Assembly (NCBI GenBank): GCA_030263715.1
Contig: SZPM01000002.1
Span: forward strand, 174,297 to 238,296
Origin: ATM1 sp003577165
GTDB taxonomy: Bacteria; Armatimonadota; Fimbriimonadia; Fimbriimonadales; ATM1
Length of the DNA: 64,000 bases
Direction: 5' to 3'
Shown piece after piece: positions 8,420-17,492 of the stretch (positions are counted from its first letter, which is position 1; every line of letters starts with the position of its first letter). The translations under genes were made by a program, and so were the position numbers. The notes below the pieces were generated by a model. It searched no databases and had not been told where the DNA came from. It worked only from the letters and a program-made list of their open reading frames with translations.

Positions 8420-10582
8420 TTGGATCCCCTCTCGCTGTTCGGTCGGAAGGACAAGTGGTTTCTCGGAGGCGGCCGAGGCGCCGTGTATGCGCCTCCATTC
8501 CCTCGCTGGCTCCTGGCGCCTGGGTTCTGGGACGAGTGCTATTACGCGGACATCCGGATCGACCGTCTGTTTACGGCGCTTGTGTACGTTGGGGGCAAGC
8601 CGGTTCGGCTTTCCTCGTACCTCAAGGGTTGGCGGCCTGATCGGCTGACGATCATGCACGTCGCCGGGAAGATGGTGATGCGCGAGATCCGCTGCGTTAC
8701 GGAGGATCAGGCTTGGGTTTCCGAGTTTGAGCTGGTCACGGATGTGGGGCCGGTGGATTTGGTTTTCTGGTCGGCGCAATCTGCGGCCGAGGTTCCACCG
8801 CCGTGCTCGCGCATCACCGGCTGTGAACGATTGACGCGCGACGGGCGCGCTGAGGGGTTCGTTTGGGATTTCGAAGTTCGCTTCCCTTCCGAAATGTCCG
8901 AGGAGCGGCTCGCGACGGATGCGATCGAGACGCGGGCGGGAGGCCCCTCAATCAATTCGCTTCGGGGGGGGCTTTGCATCGCCATCGGAAGCGACGAAGC
9001 GCCGCTCGGGGTCGCGACCGTGCGATCTGAATTCGCGGACACACCGCCGTGGGTCGAAGCGTCGCCCGCGTACGAACTTTTCCGCGAAGGCCGTCTCGAG
9101 GCGATGTCGAGCGAACTCGGGGCGCATCAGTTCCACATGCTCTCTCACTGCCGGCTGAGCGACCGTAAGACGGTTCAGTTCGGCGCTGCGGCAGGCGAGG
9201 ATCGCGAGTCCGCAACGAATCGTCTGCGCGATGCGCTCTCCTCGCGCGCGCAAGATCGAAGCGCTGCTGCGTGGAAAGAGTACTTCGCGCAGGTCCCTCA
9301 CTTCGAGTGCAGCGATCCCTACCTCACTCACGCCTATTGGAATCGTTGGTTCGGGCTTCGGCTCAGCAGCGTGGATCGGGCATTGTCCGCCTATCCGCAT
9401 CCTTGCATCTTCGAGGGCATCGGCGCGTTTCGAAACCTGATTTCGTATTCGGGATGGTGCCACGCGAGGGAGACCGCATGGATGCGAAATCCGGAGATGG
9501 CGCAGGGCGTTTTTCGGAGTTTCGCGCACGCGCAGTTGGAGGACGGTTCTTTTCCCGGACACACGTACTCGATCCGGGCAAAGAGAGACTTCTATCACGG
9601 AAATTGGGGAGACGCCATTCGCTTGCTTTGCTCGATTCATCCGGATGAGTCTTTTGGTGAAGAGGCGTGCTCCTCTCTCGCTCGTTACGCTGATTTTCTC
9701 GCCAGGGAGCGTGATCCCGATTCTGAGGGCCTCATCAACGTGCATGATCAGAATGAGACGGGTCAGGAGTACTCGTCGCGTTATGCGTTCGTTGCGCAGG
9801 CGGACGACGATTGGGCTGAACTTCGGATGCAGGGAGTGGACGCGACGACGTATGCATGGCGATTGAGCGCGGCCCTCGCAGAACTTGCGAAAGACGGTGA
9901 GATTCGCGCAAAGAACGAAATGCGCGAGGAGCGGTATCGCGCGAGCATCGAAAAGTCTTTATGGGATGGCGTGGACGCGTTTCGCGACCGAGATCCCAGG
10001 ACAGGAACGCTTTCGCCCAACTTAAACGCCGTAGGGTTCTATCCCCTCGCGTACGAGCCGTTTGCGACGGAGAACGAGGCAGCGGTTCATCGGCACTTGT
10101 TGAACGAAGGCGAGTTCTGGACGCCTTATCCCGTTGCGACGGCACCGCGCAACGACCCGACGTATTCGCCGTCGGCGATATGGCGCGGCACGAAGAGGAA
10201 CTGTCCGTGGAACGGGCGCGTTTGGCCAATGGTCAACAGTCACATGGTCGAGACATTAGCGGCTTCTCCGAATTTGGATGTGCGGAAGTCGGCAGGCGAA
10301 CTTCTGATGCGTTGGGTGAGGATGATGTGCTTTGCCGATGACCCGACTCGGCCCAACTGCTTCGAGCATTACAACCCGGAGACCGGGGCGCCGAGCGCTT
10401 ATCGGGGCGTGGACGACTACATGCATTCCTGGCTGGTGGACCTGATCCTGCGCCATGCGTGCGGGGTCGACCCTGGGGCGCCTGGGTTCGAGGGGCCGAG
10501 GTTGGACTGCGGCCTCGAGTGGCTGACGGTTTCCAACCTGCGCGTGGCGGGCCAGGAGGTGGAACGAGAGTGGAGGGCCTGA
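8420..10582 (+). CDS. (alpha/alpha)6-barrel glycoside hydrolase, MGH1/GH63-like
   Basis: The protein is 720 residues. An N-terminal beta-rich domain (about 1-280) is followed by an (alpha/alpha)6 catalytic domain with motifs typical of GH63/MGH1-type enzymes: GWCHARETAW, EDGSFPGH, a YWNRWFG region, CPWNGRVWPMVNSH and NCFEHYNPETG near the C-terminus. Such enzymes hydrolyse glucosyl, mannosyl-glycerate or related alpha-glycosides. There is no signal peptide, so it is probably cytosolic. The start is TTG at 8420; no strong Shine-Dalgarno is visible and a later GTG near codon 24 is possible. An 8-G run at 8964-8971 encodes Gly-Gly. The specific substrate cannot be read from the sequence. Confidence 0.7.
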   Translation: MDPLSLFGRKDKWFLGGGRGAVYAPPFPRWLLAPGFWDECYYADIRIDRLFTALVYVGGKPVRLSSYLKGWRPDRLTIMHVAGKMVMREIRCVTEDQAWVSEFELVTDVGPVDLVFWSAQSAAEVPPPCSRITGCERLTRDGRAEGFVWDFEVRFPSEMSEERLATDAIETRAGGPSINSLRGGLCIAIGSDEAPLGVATVRSEFADTPPWVEASPAYELFREGRLEAMSSELGAHQFHMLSHCRLSDRKTVQFGAAAGEDRESATNRLRDALSSRAQDRSAAAWKEYFAQVPHFECSDPYLTHAYWNRWFGLRLSSVDRALSAYPHPCIFEGIGAFRNLISYSGWCHARETAWMRNPEMAQGVFRSFAHAQLEDGSFPGHTYSIRAKRDFYHGNWGDAIRLLCSIHPDESFGEEACSSLARYADFLARERDPDSEGLINVHDQNETGQEYSSRYAFVAQADDDWAELRMQGVDATTYAWRLSAALAELAKDGEIRAKNEMREERYRASIEKSLWDGVDAFRDRDPRTGTLSPNLNAVGFYPLAYEPFATENEAAVHRHLLNEGEFWTPYPVATAPRNDPTYSPSAIWRGTKRNCPWNGRVWPMVNSHMVETLAASPNLDVRKSAGELLMRWVRMMCFADDPTRPNCFEHYNPETGAPSAYRGVDDYMHSWLVDLILRHACGVDPGAPGFEGPRLDCGLEWLTVSNLRVAGQEVEREWRA

Positions 10583-10687
10583 ACGGGGCGGCCGAAGCTG
10601 CCGAAAGGTAGGGTGGAAGAGCCCCAGGCCGGTTCAGGCGGAAATGCCCGAAACAAACGGCCCCTGACGTTGTCTAATTGCGTGGGA

Positions 10688-11260
10688 ATGAGACGCCTCC
10701 CGGTCTTCGTCTTGGTTGCGGCGCTGTCTACGGCGTTCGCGCAGGTGCGCGAGCCAGCCGGTTTGAACGACATGCGCGCGCAGTCGGCCGCCGACCTCAT
10801 CGCCCAGGCGGCAGGCACACATGTGGCGCTGCTGCCGGCGGGCCTGCTCAAGCCTACGTCGGAGTCTGGCGATCTCGCCTCGATGCTTCTGTACTCGACC
10901 GAGGAGATCGTCGTGGTGCGGATTTCCGGTCAGACTCTGAGAGAAGCCCTGGAGCGTTCGCTCTCCAATCTGCCCGACCTCGGAAGTTCGTTCCTGCACC
11001 CAGCCGGCCTCACGGTCACGTTTTCGCCCTCCGCGCCCGCGGGCTCGCGGGTTGTCGAGATACGAGTGGACGGCGAGACCCTTCAGGAATCGAAGGGCTA
11101 TGATGTAGCGATGCCTGCGTCGGTCGCGCGCGGCGCACTGGGGTTTTTCAAGTTATGGGACAAGTCGAAGATCGTTCGCGAGACGGGAGCGTCGCTGGAG
11201 TCTGTCCTCAAGGGCAAAGTCGGCGGTCCGCACCCGCCGCGTTACTTAGCGCGGCCGTAG
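10688..11260 (+). CDS. Secreted stand-alone 5'-nucleotidase C-terminal domain protein
   Basis: The 190-residue product begins with a signal peptide (MRRLPVFVLVAALSTAFAQ). The rest matches the 5'-nucleotidase C-terminal domain: TEEIVVVRISGQTLREALE (substrate-cap strand-helix), a SAPAGSRVVEIRVDGE turn and a YDVAMPASVARGALGFF end region. The metallophosphatase domain normally found before it is absent, so on its own it should not hydrolyse nucleotides; it may bind nucleotide or be a partner. The ATG at 10688 was chosen because it begins the signal peptide. Its 3' end overlaps the next gene by 106 bases in another frame. Confidence 0.65.
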   Translation: MRRLPVFVLVAALSTAFAQVREPAGLNDMRAQSAADLIAQAAGTHVALLPAGLLKPTSESGDLASMLLYSTEEIVVVRISGQTLREALERSLSNLPDLGSSFLHPAGLTVTFSPSAPAGSRVVEIRVDGETLQESKGYDVAMPASVARGALGFFKLWDKSKIVRETGASLESVLKGKVGGPHPPRYLARP

Positions 11261-12180
11261 CGATCGGCGGCATCGCCGTTGCTTGCGCATCCACTGGAAA
11301 GGGCGCGGGAACGCCTTCGCAGGGACACGAGACTGGGTCCGAGACTCTTCACTTCGACGGGACGAAGGCCTACGCGCTTTTGAAGGCCCAATGCGATTTT
11401 GGCCCCCGATACCCCGGATCGGAGGCTCACAAGAAGACAAGGGATTGGATCGTCGCGCAGGCCAAGCAGTACACAGACAAGGTCGAGACTCAGGAGTTCA
11501 CGCACGAGTGGAGCGTAACGAAGTCGAAGGTGACGATGTGGAACGTCGTCGCGACGATGGACGTCGGAGCGAAGACGACCGTTCTCCTGCTCGCGCACTG
11601 GGATACGCGACCGACAGCGGACATGGAGTGGGACGTCGAGAAGCAGAAGAAGCCGATCGTCGGAGCCAACGACGGCGCAAGCGGAGTGAGCGTTCTACTC
11701 GAACTGATGCGCGCATTCAAACAGACTCCGCCTCCGGTCAACGTGACGTTTCTGTTCACGGATGGCGAAGACCTGGGGCCCGAAATCAACGAGATGTTCC
11801 TCGGCGCAACGCACTTTGCGAAGAACATGAAGCGTGGGGCTTACAGTTTTGGGATATTGCTCGACATGGTCGGCGACAAGGACCTTGAGATCCCGATTGA
11901 ATCCTACAGTCAATATTACGCACGCAGCGTCGTCGAGCGGTTCTATCGGAACGCGGCGCTGTTGGGGTATTCCAAGCAGTTCCCGAGGCAAGCACAGGGG
12001 CAGGTCTTAGACGATCACTTGCCGCTCAACGAGGCGGGATTGCCGACGATGGACCTCATCGACTTCCAGTATCCTTACTGGCACACGCTCGACGACACGC
12101 CGGACAAGTGCAGCGCGGAGTCGCTTGCGATCGTCGGTCGCGCGGTCGAGTCTTTCCTCCGAAAAGAACGAGGCAGTTAG
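11155..12180 (+). CDS. M28-family zinc peptidase / glutaminyl-cyclase-like lipoprotein
   Basis: The protein is 341 residues. Zinc-site residues in M28 order are LLAHWDTRP (His), GANDGASG (Asp), FTDGEDLG (Glu pair), LLDMVGD (Asp) and YWHTLDDT (His). This matches the M28 group that includes glutaminyl-peptide cyclotransferases. The N-terminus has a hydrophobic stretch ending in a lipobox (AVAC), so it is an exported lipoprotein. The only standard start in frame before it is ATG 11155, giving a 20-odd residue polar leader and a 106-base overlap with the upstream gene. No ATG, GTG or TTG lies between, which makes the overlap likely real or a sign of a sequence error. Confidence 0.75.
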   Translation: MGQVEDRSRDGSVAGVCPQGQSRRSAPAALLSAAVAIGGIAVACASTGKGAGTPSQGHETGSETLHFDGTKAYALLKAQCDFGPRYPGSEAHKKTRDWIVAQAKQYTDKVETQEFTHEWSVTKSKVTMWNVVATMDVGAKTTVLLLAHWDTRPTADMEWDVEKQKKPIVGANDGASGVSVLLELMRAFKQTPPPVNVTFLFTDGEDLGPEINEMFLGATHFAKNMKRGAYSFGILLDMVGDKDLEIPIESYSQYYARSVVERFYRNAALLGYSKQFPRQAQGQVLDDHLPLNEAGLPTMDLIDFQYPYWHTLDDTPDKCSAESLAIVGRAVESFLRKERGS

Positions 12181-12241
12181 GTTCACCTGGTTTTCGCGCC
12201 TCGCTCTCAACGGAATCGGTCCCTGAGCCGAAATAAGAAAC

Positions 12242-12514
12242 GTGCCAGGCCAGGACGCCGATGATTTCAAACCCAAGCGGAGAGCACGCAAACCGCATCC
12301 GGAGCGCGTGCTCAAGGTGTGTCCGCTCTGCGCGACGGTGAACGTGTCGTCCGCTTCGGAGTGCTTTCGGTGCGGTTGGGACGGCGACTTCGACACGGAC
12401 GCTGGGCGCGTTCAGACGCGAGTGCACAGGATCTTCACTCCGGACCCGAGGTTTCGGGAGGCGCTGAAGAACGGAGCGAAGGCGGTCGTCTCCTGGATTC
12501 TGAAAGCGCTCTGA
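12242..12514 (+). CDS. Small zinc-ribbon protein
   Basis: This 90-residue protein has two CxxC knuckles (CPLC and CFRC, 12 residues between them), a rubredoxin/zinc-ribbon fold signature, flanked by basic N-terminal residues and a C-terminal amphipathic or hydrophobic segment (GAKAVVSWILKAL). The start is GTG at 12242. It ends two bases before the convergent tsaC stop. The function is unknown; the basic flank would suit nucleic-acid or protein binding. Confidence 0.6.
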   Translation: MPGQDADDFKPKRRARKPHPERVLKVCPLCATVNVSSASECFRCGWDGDFDTDAGRVQTRVHRIFTPDPRFREALKNGAKAVVSWILKAL

Positions 12515-12515
12515 G

Positions 12516-13514
12516 TCAGTGAGCGGCTCTTCGGAGCCTGTCCCGGACGGCTGACCACTCTTCTGTGTCGGGCGGCATGTCTACCAGGATCACTCCCACA
12601 CTCTGATCGTCCATGTCTCGCAGCGTCGCATAGAGCCTCTTGGCGTACTCAGTGGGCGAGTTCGGCATGAACACGCAGACGTCGGCACGGACGTCGCGCC
12701 GCTGCGCGAGAGTCAGGTAGGCGGTCTTGCCGGGGGGGGCCTCTTGTGGCAGGGGAGCATCCTGTTCGAGGAGGATGAGCCGGGCAGTCGGCGCATAGTG
12801 GCGCGGGAGCATCCCTGGTGAGGAGAGGCGTTCCGCATCGCCGCGATGAACGCGAACATCTCCGTCGAGGGCGTGACGAATTTGGGACGGCGTGATGCGT
12901 CCCGGCCGCAGGACTTCGGGGACGGGGCCAGTTAGGTCTACGACCGTTGATTCGATTCCCACATCGGTCGGGCCCGCATCGAGGATGAGGGGAATCCTGC
13001 CATCGAAGTCGCGCAGCACGTGATCCGCCAACGTCGGCGACGTTTTGCTTGAACGATTCGCGCTGGGCGCAGCGATCGGGCCGTCGAATTCGCGCAGCAG
13101 GGCAAGAGCAACTGGATGGGCGGGAACTCTAACCGCAACCGTCGGCCCCCCCGCGGTAACAACTTCCGGAACTATCGAAGACTTGCGGAGAACGAACGTA
13201 AGAGGCCCGGGCCAGTACTTCTCTGCAAGGGCTTCTGCACATTGGGGCCACTCGCTTACGAGTCGCTTCGCGGACGCTGCGTCTGCGACGTGGAGGATGA
13301 CCGGGTTGTCGGCGGGGCGCCCCTTGAGTTCGTACACAAGGCGCACGGCCGCATCATCGAGCCCATTCGCCCCCAAACCGTACACTGTTTCCGTCGGAAA
13401 CGCTACGACTTCACCATCGCGCAACAGGCCTGCAGCGAGGCGAATCGCTGTTGCGTTTGGGCTTTCGAGGTTGACCTTTTCGACACGCGTCTCCACGCGT
13501 GAACATCTTGGCAC
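12516..13514 (-). CDS. tsaC: L-threonylcarbamoyladenylate synthase (Sua5/TsaC)
   Basis: The 332-residue protein makes threonylcarbamoyl-AMP from threonine, bicarbonate and ATP for tRNA t6A modification. The YrdC domain (about 20-215) shows FPTETVYGLGA, the KGRPADNPVILHV signature, WPGPLTFVL, and the PSANRSS and GIESTVVDL motifs. A further C-terminal domain of about 110 residues makes it the long Sua5 type. A linker with SPGMLPRHYAP is the typical Sua5 hinge. The start is GTG at 13514; a GTG five codons later is equally possible. It is convergent with the zinc-ribbon gene. Confidence 0.92.
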   Translation of the reverse strand: MPRCSRVETRVEKVNLESPNATAIRLAAGLLRDGEVVAFPTETVYGLGANGLDDAAVRLVYELKGRPADNPVILHVADAASAKRLVSEWPQCAEALAEKYWPGPLTFVLRKSSIVPEVVTAGGPTVAVRVPAHPVALALLREFDGPIAAPSANRSSKTSPTLADHVLRDFDGRIPLILDAGPTDVGIESTVVDLTGPVPEVLRPGRITPSQIRHALDGDVRVHRGDAERLSSPGMLPRHYAPTARLILLEQDAPLPQEAPPGKTAYLTLAQRRDVRADVCVFMPNSPTEYAKRLYATLRDMDDQSVGVILVDMPPDTEEWSAVRDRLRRAAH

Positions 13515-13526
13515 CGGGGCCGGTGG

Positions 13527-14000
13527 TCAGTTGCCGATGCCCGATTGGATCAAGGGAGATGCACCATAGTCAATCGGCCTTGCTCCCATGGCTTCGCCGG
13601 ATGACCACACCGCGCCGTCGTATGAAGGAGCGCCGAGCGAGTCTTGAGTCCAAGGGCCGGCGTCGGGACCCCAGCCTGAAACCAGCATCGCACGATCCGA
13701 GGAAGCGGGAGTCCAGATCGGGCCGAACTTGTCTCGCCATGCGAGGAGGCCCGACTCTTGGTTCGTTTCGTTGTCGCCTGAGCGCCCGTTAAAGAAGGAG
13801 GCGACAAACGACGGCTGCGATTGCACGACGGGCTCGGCGAGGAGCACGCTCGCCACACGATCGAGCGAAAGGCCGTCGAGGGAGGCCTCCGCGCAGGCTA
13901 CGGCAGAAGACTTGGCCGTCCACAGCAGCTCGGCTGCCGGGATGGACCCGGCCAGGGCCGCGAGAGTCAAGAGGCTCATGGTCCTTCGTATCGTGTTCAC
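13527..14000 (-). CDS. Hypothetical exported protein
   Basis: The 157-residue product has a signal peptide (MSLLTLAALAGSIPAAE region) and no family I recognise. The GTG at 14000 has GAGGA 10 bases upstream; the frame extends further but lacks a better start. The mature part is rich in Ser, Gly and Trp with a WSSGEAMGARP segment near the C-terminus. It lies between tsaC and the aldolase on the same strand and is probably a separate transcriptional unit. No function is assigned. Confidence 0.5.
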   Translation of the reverse strand: MNTIRRTMSLLTLAALAGSIPAAELLWTAKSSAVACAEASLDGLSLDRVASVLLAEPVVQSQPSFVASFFNGRSGDNETNQESGLLAWRDKFGPIWTPASSDRAMLVSGWGPDAGPWTQDSLGAPSYDGAVWSSGEAMGARPIDYGASPLIQSGIGN

Positions 14001-14070
14001 GTGCCGATCTTCCTCGGGGGGCGGTGCCCCCTTGGAATTATCGGTTGGTGGGCGCACCAGGCTTCTCAGA

Positions 14071-15156
14071 TCACGCGAGCGTGATGTCCTGGTTCAGATA
14101 GACGTCCTGGATGGCGTTGAGGATTGCCACGCCGTCCTTCATCGGTCGTTGGAAGGCCTTCCGGCCACTGATGAGTCCGATGCCGCCGGCTCTCTTGTTG
14201 ATGACGGCGGTGCGAACGGCGTCCGCCAGGTCGTTCTCACCGGAGGCGCCTCCAGAGTTGATGAGTCCCGCCCTGCCCATGTAGCAGTTCGCGACCTGAT
14301 ACCGGCAGAGGTCAATGGGGTGATCGGATGTTAGATCCGTGTAGATGCGTTTGTCGGCCTTCCCGTAGGAGCCTCCGTCCATGTTGAGCGCCGTGTATCC
14401 GCCGTTGTTCTCGGGGAGTTTCTGCTTGATGATGTCCGCTTCGATCGTAACGCCCAGGTGGTTCGCCTGACCCGTGAGGTCTGCGGCAACGTGGTAGTCC
14501 TTGTCTTTCTTGAATGCGGGGTTCCGTAGATAGCACCAAAGGACGGTCGCCATGCCCAGCTCGTGCGCCGCTTGGAAGGCCTGGCTCACTTCCACAATCT
14601 GTCGGCCGCTCTCTTCGCTTCCGAAGTAGATGGTCGCACCGACCGCCACCGCTCCGAGATTCCACGCCTGCTCCACCGACGCGAACATCACCTGGTCGAA
14701 CTTGTTGGGATAGGTGAGGAGTTCGTTGTGGTTGATCTTGACGATGAACGGAATACGGTGCGCGTATTTCCGGCTGCACGCGCCGAGCACACCGAGCGTG
14801 GAGGCCACAGCGTTACATCCGCCCTCCATTGCAAGCCTCACGATGTTCTCCGGATCGAAGTACTCGGGGTTCTTCGCAAAACTGGCGCCGGCGCTGTGCT
14901 CGATGCCCTGATCCACGGGCAGGATGCTCACGTAGCCTGTACCCGCCAGTCGGCCGTGATCGAAGATCGCTTGCAGGCTTCGCAGGGTCTGCGAGTTTCG
15001 ATCGGTCTGGGTGAAGACTCTGTCTACGAAGTCGGGTCCCGGGGCGGCGAGATGGGACCTGTCGATGGTCGCGCACTTGTGTTCGAGTAGATACGCCGCA
15101 TCATCGCCGAGGAGTTGGGCCAGTTCGGACGTCGGCTTGGAAAGGGTGCTTGCCAT
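14071..15156 (-). CDS. Class I fructose-bisphosphate aldolase (DhnA/FbaB type)
   Basis: The 361-residue enzyme forms or cleaves fructose 1,6-bisphosphate through a Schiff base. Visible signatures are SILPVDQGIEH (phosphate/active-site loop), PFIVKINHNEL (candidate Schiff-base Lys region), GATIYFGSEES, and a C-terminal GRAGLINSGGASG plus GGIGLISGRKAFQRP, which bind phosphate in DhnA-type aldolases. The ATG at 15156 has AAAGGTGA upstream; the longer frame to 15270 overlaps the divergent lipoprotein region and lacks a good start. It acts in cytosolic glycolysis and gluconeogenesis. Confidence 0.9.
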   Translation of the reverse strand: MASTLSKPTSELAQLLGDDAAYLLEHKCATIDRSHLAAPGPDFVDRVFTQTDRNSQTLRSLQAIFDHGRLAGTGYVSILPVDQGIEHSAGASFAKNPEYFDPENIVRLAMEGGCNAVASTLGVLGACSRKYAHRIPFIVKINHNELLTYPNKFDQVMFASVEQAWNLGAVAVGATIYFGSEESGRQIVEVSQAFQAAHELGMATVLWCYLRNPAFKKDKDYHVAADLTGQANHLGVTIEADIIKQKLPENNGGYTALNMDGGSYGKADKRIYTDLTSDHPIDLCRYQVANCYMGRAGLINSGGASGENDLADAVRTAVINKRAGGIGLISGRKAFQRPMKDGVAILNAIQDVYLNQDITLA

Positions 15157-15300
15157 AGAGTCACCTTTGGTTGGTTCGAGGGTTCCATTGTGACAGCGAG
15201 GGGCATTCGGGCGCGAGGTTTCCGGGAGTGGGCGGACGCTTCGAGGGGCCGACGGTCTCACGGGTTGCACATTCGGCGGCTGTCAGGTCATTCTATTGGC

Positions 15301-16083
15301 GTGAAGCCTCGACATCTCGCCGCTCTTTCGGCCCTTCTCGCTGCAGCCTGCACTCCGCCTCCGCCCGGGCCGGTCGTGGATCCCGAGGTCGCCAAGGCGA
15401 AGTCGGTCGAATACGACGCCATCGGCGGGCACGTGAATTCGATGATCACAGTGAAGGGATGGATCCTCGGCGAGGGGGTGAGTTCGAAGGTGGACGTGGA
15501 GCCGCCGAAGTACTACTTCCTGCTGTGCCCTCCGCCCGGATTCGACTGGAAGGCGTTCTTCGAGCCGCATGACGAGGCGGAGAAGGCGCTTGCCTCGCTC
15601 GAAGGCCGAGACGACGAGAGGGCAGGTTCGGCGGAGATCGGAGTCTTCAACCGACTCCAGCAGGTTGCGCAAGAGTGGCGGGAACTCGCGAGGGCGCACG
15701 AGGCGACCGATCAGACGAGGGTCTGGTGCGAGTTTGACGAAAACCTGTTCGGCGCGAACTATGAGCAGCTGATTTCCGGGACGGAACCGCTGTTAGTTCG
15801 CCCGACGCGCAAGGAATTGCGCGACGCCATGCAGTTCCTGGTGAATCGGTTCCACATGATCGCGGACTCGATGGAAATCGAAGTCACAGGCAAACTTCAT
15901 CGCACCAAAGAGTGGAAGCCCGAACAGGAGTCATCCGCGGGCTCGATCAAAACGATGCTCGAGGGCAAGGAGTTCGTGCTCGAGGTTCACCACTACAAGA
16001 TTCTACGGCGCGCGAAGGACGCGCTCGACGACGACGTGTCCGGGACAGGCCGGCCGGGAACGTCCGCGACGCCGGGAGAGTAG
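15301..16083 (+). CDS. Hypothetical lipoprotein
   Basis: The 260-residue product starts at GTG 15301 with a short lipoprotein signal (KPRHLAALSALLAAAC, Cys at about 17) followed by a Pro-rich linker. The mature part is mixed alpha/beta with an ELRDAMQFLVNRFHMIADSM helix. No family was recognised. It precedes the NDH-2 gene by 59 bases on the same strand, so co-transcription is possible, but no functional link is evident. Confidence 0.55.
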   Translation: MKPRHLAALSALLAAACTPPPPGPVVDPEVAKAKSVEYDAIGGHVNSMITVKGWILGEGVSSKVDVEPPKYYFLLCPPPGFDWKAFFEPHDEAEKALASLEGRDDERAGSAEIGVFNRLQQVAQEWRELARAHEATDQTRVWCEFDENLFGANYEQLISGTEPLLVRPTRKELRDAMQFLVNRFHMIADSMEIEVTGKLHRTKEWKPEQESSAGSIKTMLEGKEFVLEVHHYKILRRAKDALDDDVSGTGRPGTSATPGE

Positions 16084-16142
16084 TTCTCGGTCGCAGCGCG
16101 CATCTCCTGAGATAGAGAACGAACGACCTCGAGCGGACGGCG

Positions 16143-17405
16143 GTGGGGCAGCACAGGGTAGTAATCGTCGGTGGCGGGTTCGGCGGCCTTTATGCTGCGA
16201 AGGCGCTCGGGCGAGTGCCCGTGGATATTACGCTCATAGACAGGCGGAATTTTCATCTCTTCCAGCCGCTTCTTTATCAGGTTGCTACGGGAGGGCTGTC
16301 GCCGGGAGACATAGCGAATCCGCTGCGCGCAATTCTCAGAAAGAACCGCCGCGCGCGGGTGGTCATGGGGGATGTGATCGGAATCGACGCAGCGCGAAGC
16401 GTGGTGAAGACACGCGACGAAGAGATCGCTTACGACGTGCTCGTTCTTGCGACGGGAGTGCGCCACGCGTATTTCGGCCACGATGAGTGGGAGGGGCGGG
16501 CGCCCGGTCTCAAAACCATCGAGGACGCGCTCGAAATGCGGCGGAGAATCTTTCGCGCGTTCGAACGTGCAGAGGTCACTTCGGATCCGGAACTTCGGAG
16601 AGCGCTGCTCACCTTCGTCGTCGTCGGCGCAGGACCCACTGGCGTCGAGTTGGCTGGAGCGCTCGGCGAACTCGCTCACAAGACGCTGCGCGGAGAGTTC
16701 CGGAGATTCGATCCCGAAGAGGCTCGCATCTTTTTGGTGGAAGGCGCGGGGCGCGTGCTGCCGACTTACGCGGAACCTCTTTCGTCGAAGGCGCAAAGAA
16801 GGCTGGAGCGGCTGGGTGTCACGGTCGAGACGAGCACGTTTGTCACGGACATCTCAGACGGTGTCGTAACTCTCAAGCGCGGAGAGGAAATCGAAACGAT
16901 CCGAGCGGAGACCGTTTTGTGGGCGGCTGGAGTTCGCGCGACCGAGGTCAGCCGCGAGTTCGCCGACGCTTTTGGGGCGGAGACCGATAAGGTTGGCAGA
17001 ATCAAGGTGCTCGAGGACTTGACAATGCCGGGTCATCCGAACGTGTTCGTCATCGGCGACCTCTCGGCCCCCCCCACCCAGCCGCCGGGCGTCGCGCAAA
17101 CCGGGATGCAGATGGGGGCATACGTCGCGAAGACGATCCGTGCCCGGATGGCCGGGAAGTCGCTGCCGCCGTTTCGCTACAGAGACAAAGGGTCGTTGGC
17201 GGTTATCGGACGTGGTGCGGCAGTCGCAGACATCTGGGGCCTTCGATTCAACGGAGTCGCCGCGTGGCTCGTGTGGGCGTGCATCCACATCACATATCTC
17301 ATCGGATTCGATAACCGAATCCTGGTGATGATCCAATGGGCATACGGTTACCTGACTTACAAACGGGGAGCGAGGCTCATCGGGGAATGCACGGACGACG
17401 GATAA
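16143..17405 (+). CDS. ndh: Type II NADH:quinone oxidoreductase (NDH-2)
   Basis: The 420-residue flavoprotein transfers electrons from NADH to quinone without pumping protons. It has two Rossmann dinucleotide motifs, GGGFGGLYAAKAL at the N-terminus (FAD) and VVVGAGPTGVELAG near residue 165 (NADH), plus an NVFVIGDLSAPP motif that closes the FAD site and an LLYQVATGGLSP segment typical of NDH-2. The C-terminal 60 residues contain hydrophobic and amphipathic stretches for membrane attachment. The start is GTG at 16143. An 8-C run (17068-17075) lies in the coding sequence. Confidence 0.92.
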   Translation: MGQHRVVIVGGGFGGLYAAKALGRVPVDITLIDRRNFHLFQPLLYQVATGGLSPGDIANPLRAILRKNRRARVVMGDVIGIDAARSVVKTRDEEIAYDVLVLATGVRHAYFGHDEWEGRAPGLKTIEDALEMRRRIFRAFERAEVTSDPELRRALLTFVVVGAGPTGVELAGALGELAHKTLRGEFRRFDPEEARIFLVEGAGRVLPTYAEPLSSKAQRRLERLGVTVETSTFVTDISDGVVTLKRGEEIETIRAETVLWAAGVRATEVSREFADAFGAETDKVGRIKVLEDLTMPGHPNVFVIGDLSAPPTQPPGVAQTGMQMGAYVAKTIRARMAGKSLPPFRYRDKGSLAVIGRGAAVADIWGLRFNGVAAWLVWACIHITYLIGFDNRILVMIQWAYGYLTYKRGARLIGECTDDG

Positions 17406-17492
17406 GAGCGCGCATCCTTCGACGGAGGCCGATGCCCCAATTCAGGCCTGACCAATTGCGGCATGACGCCGTGTGGCGGTAACCTCCATCTC

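Noticed and set aside
7246..8640. 464-codon plus-strand open frame
   Set aside because: Antisense to the OPT-like membrane protein gene; acidic low-complexity product is typical of reverse-strand artefacts.
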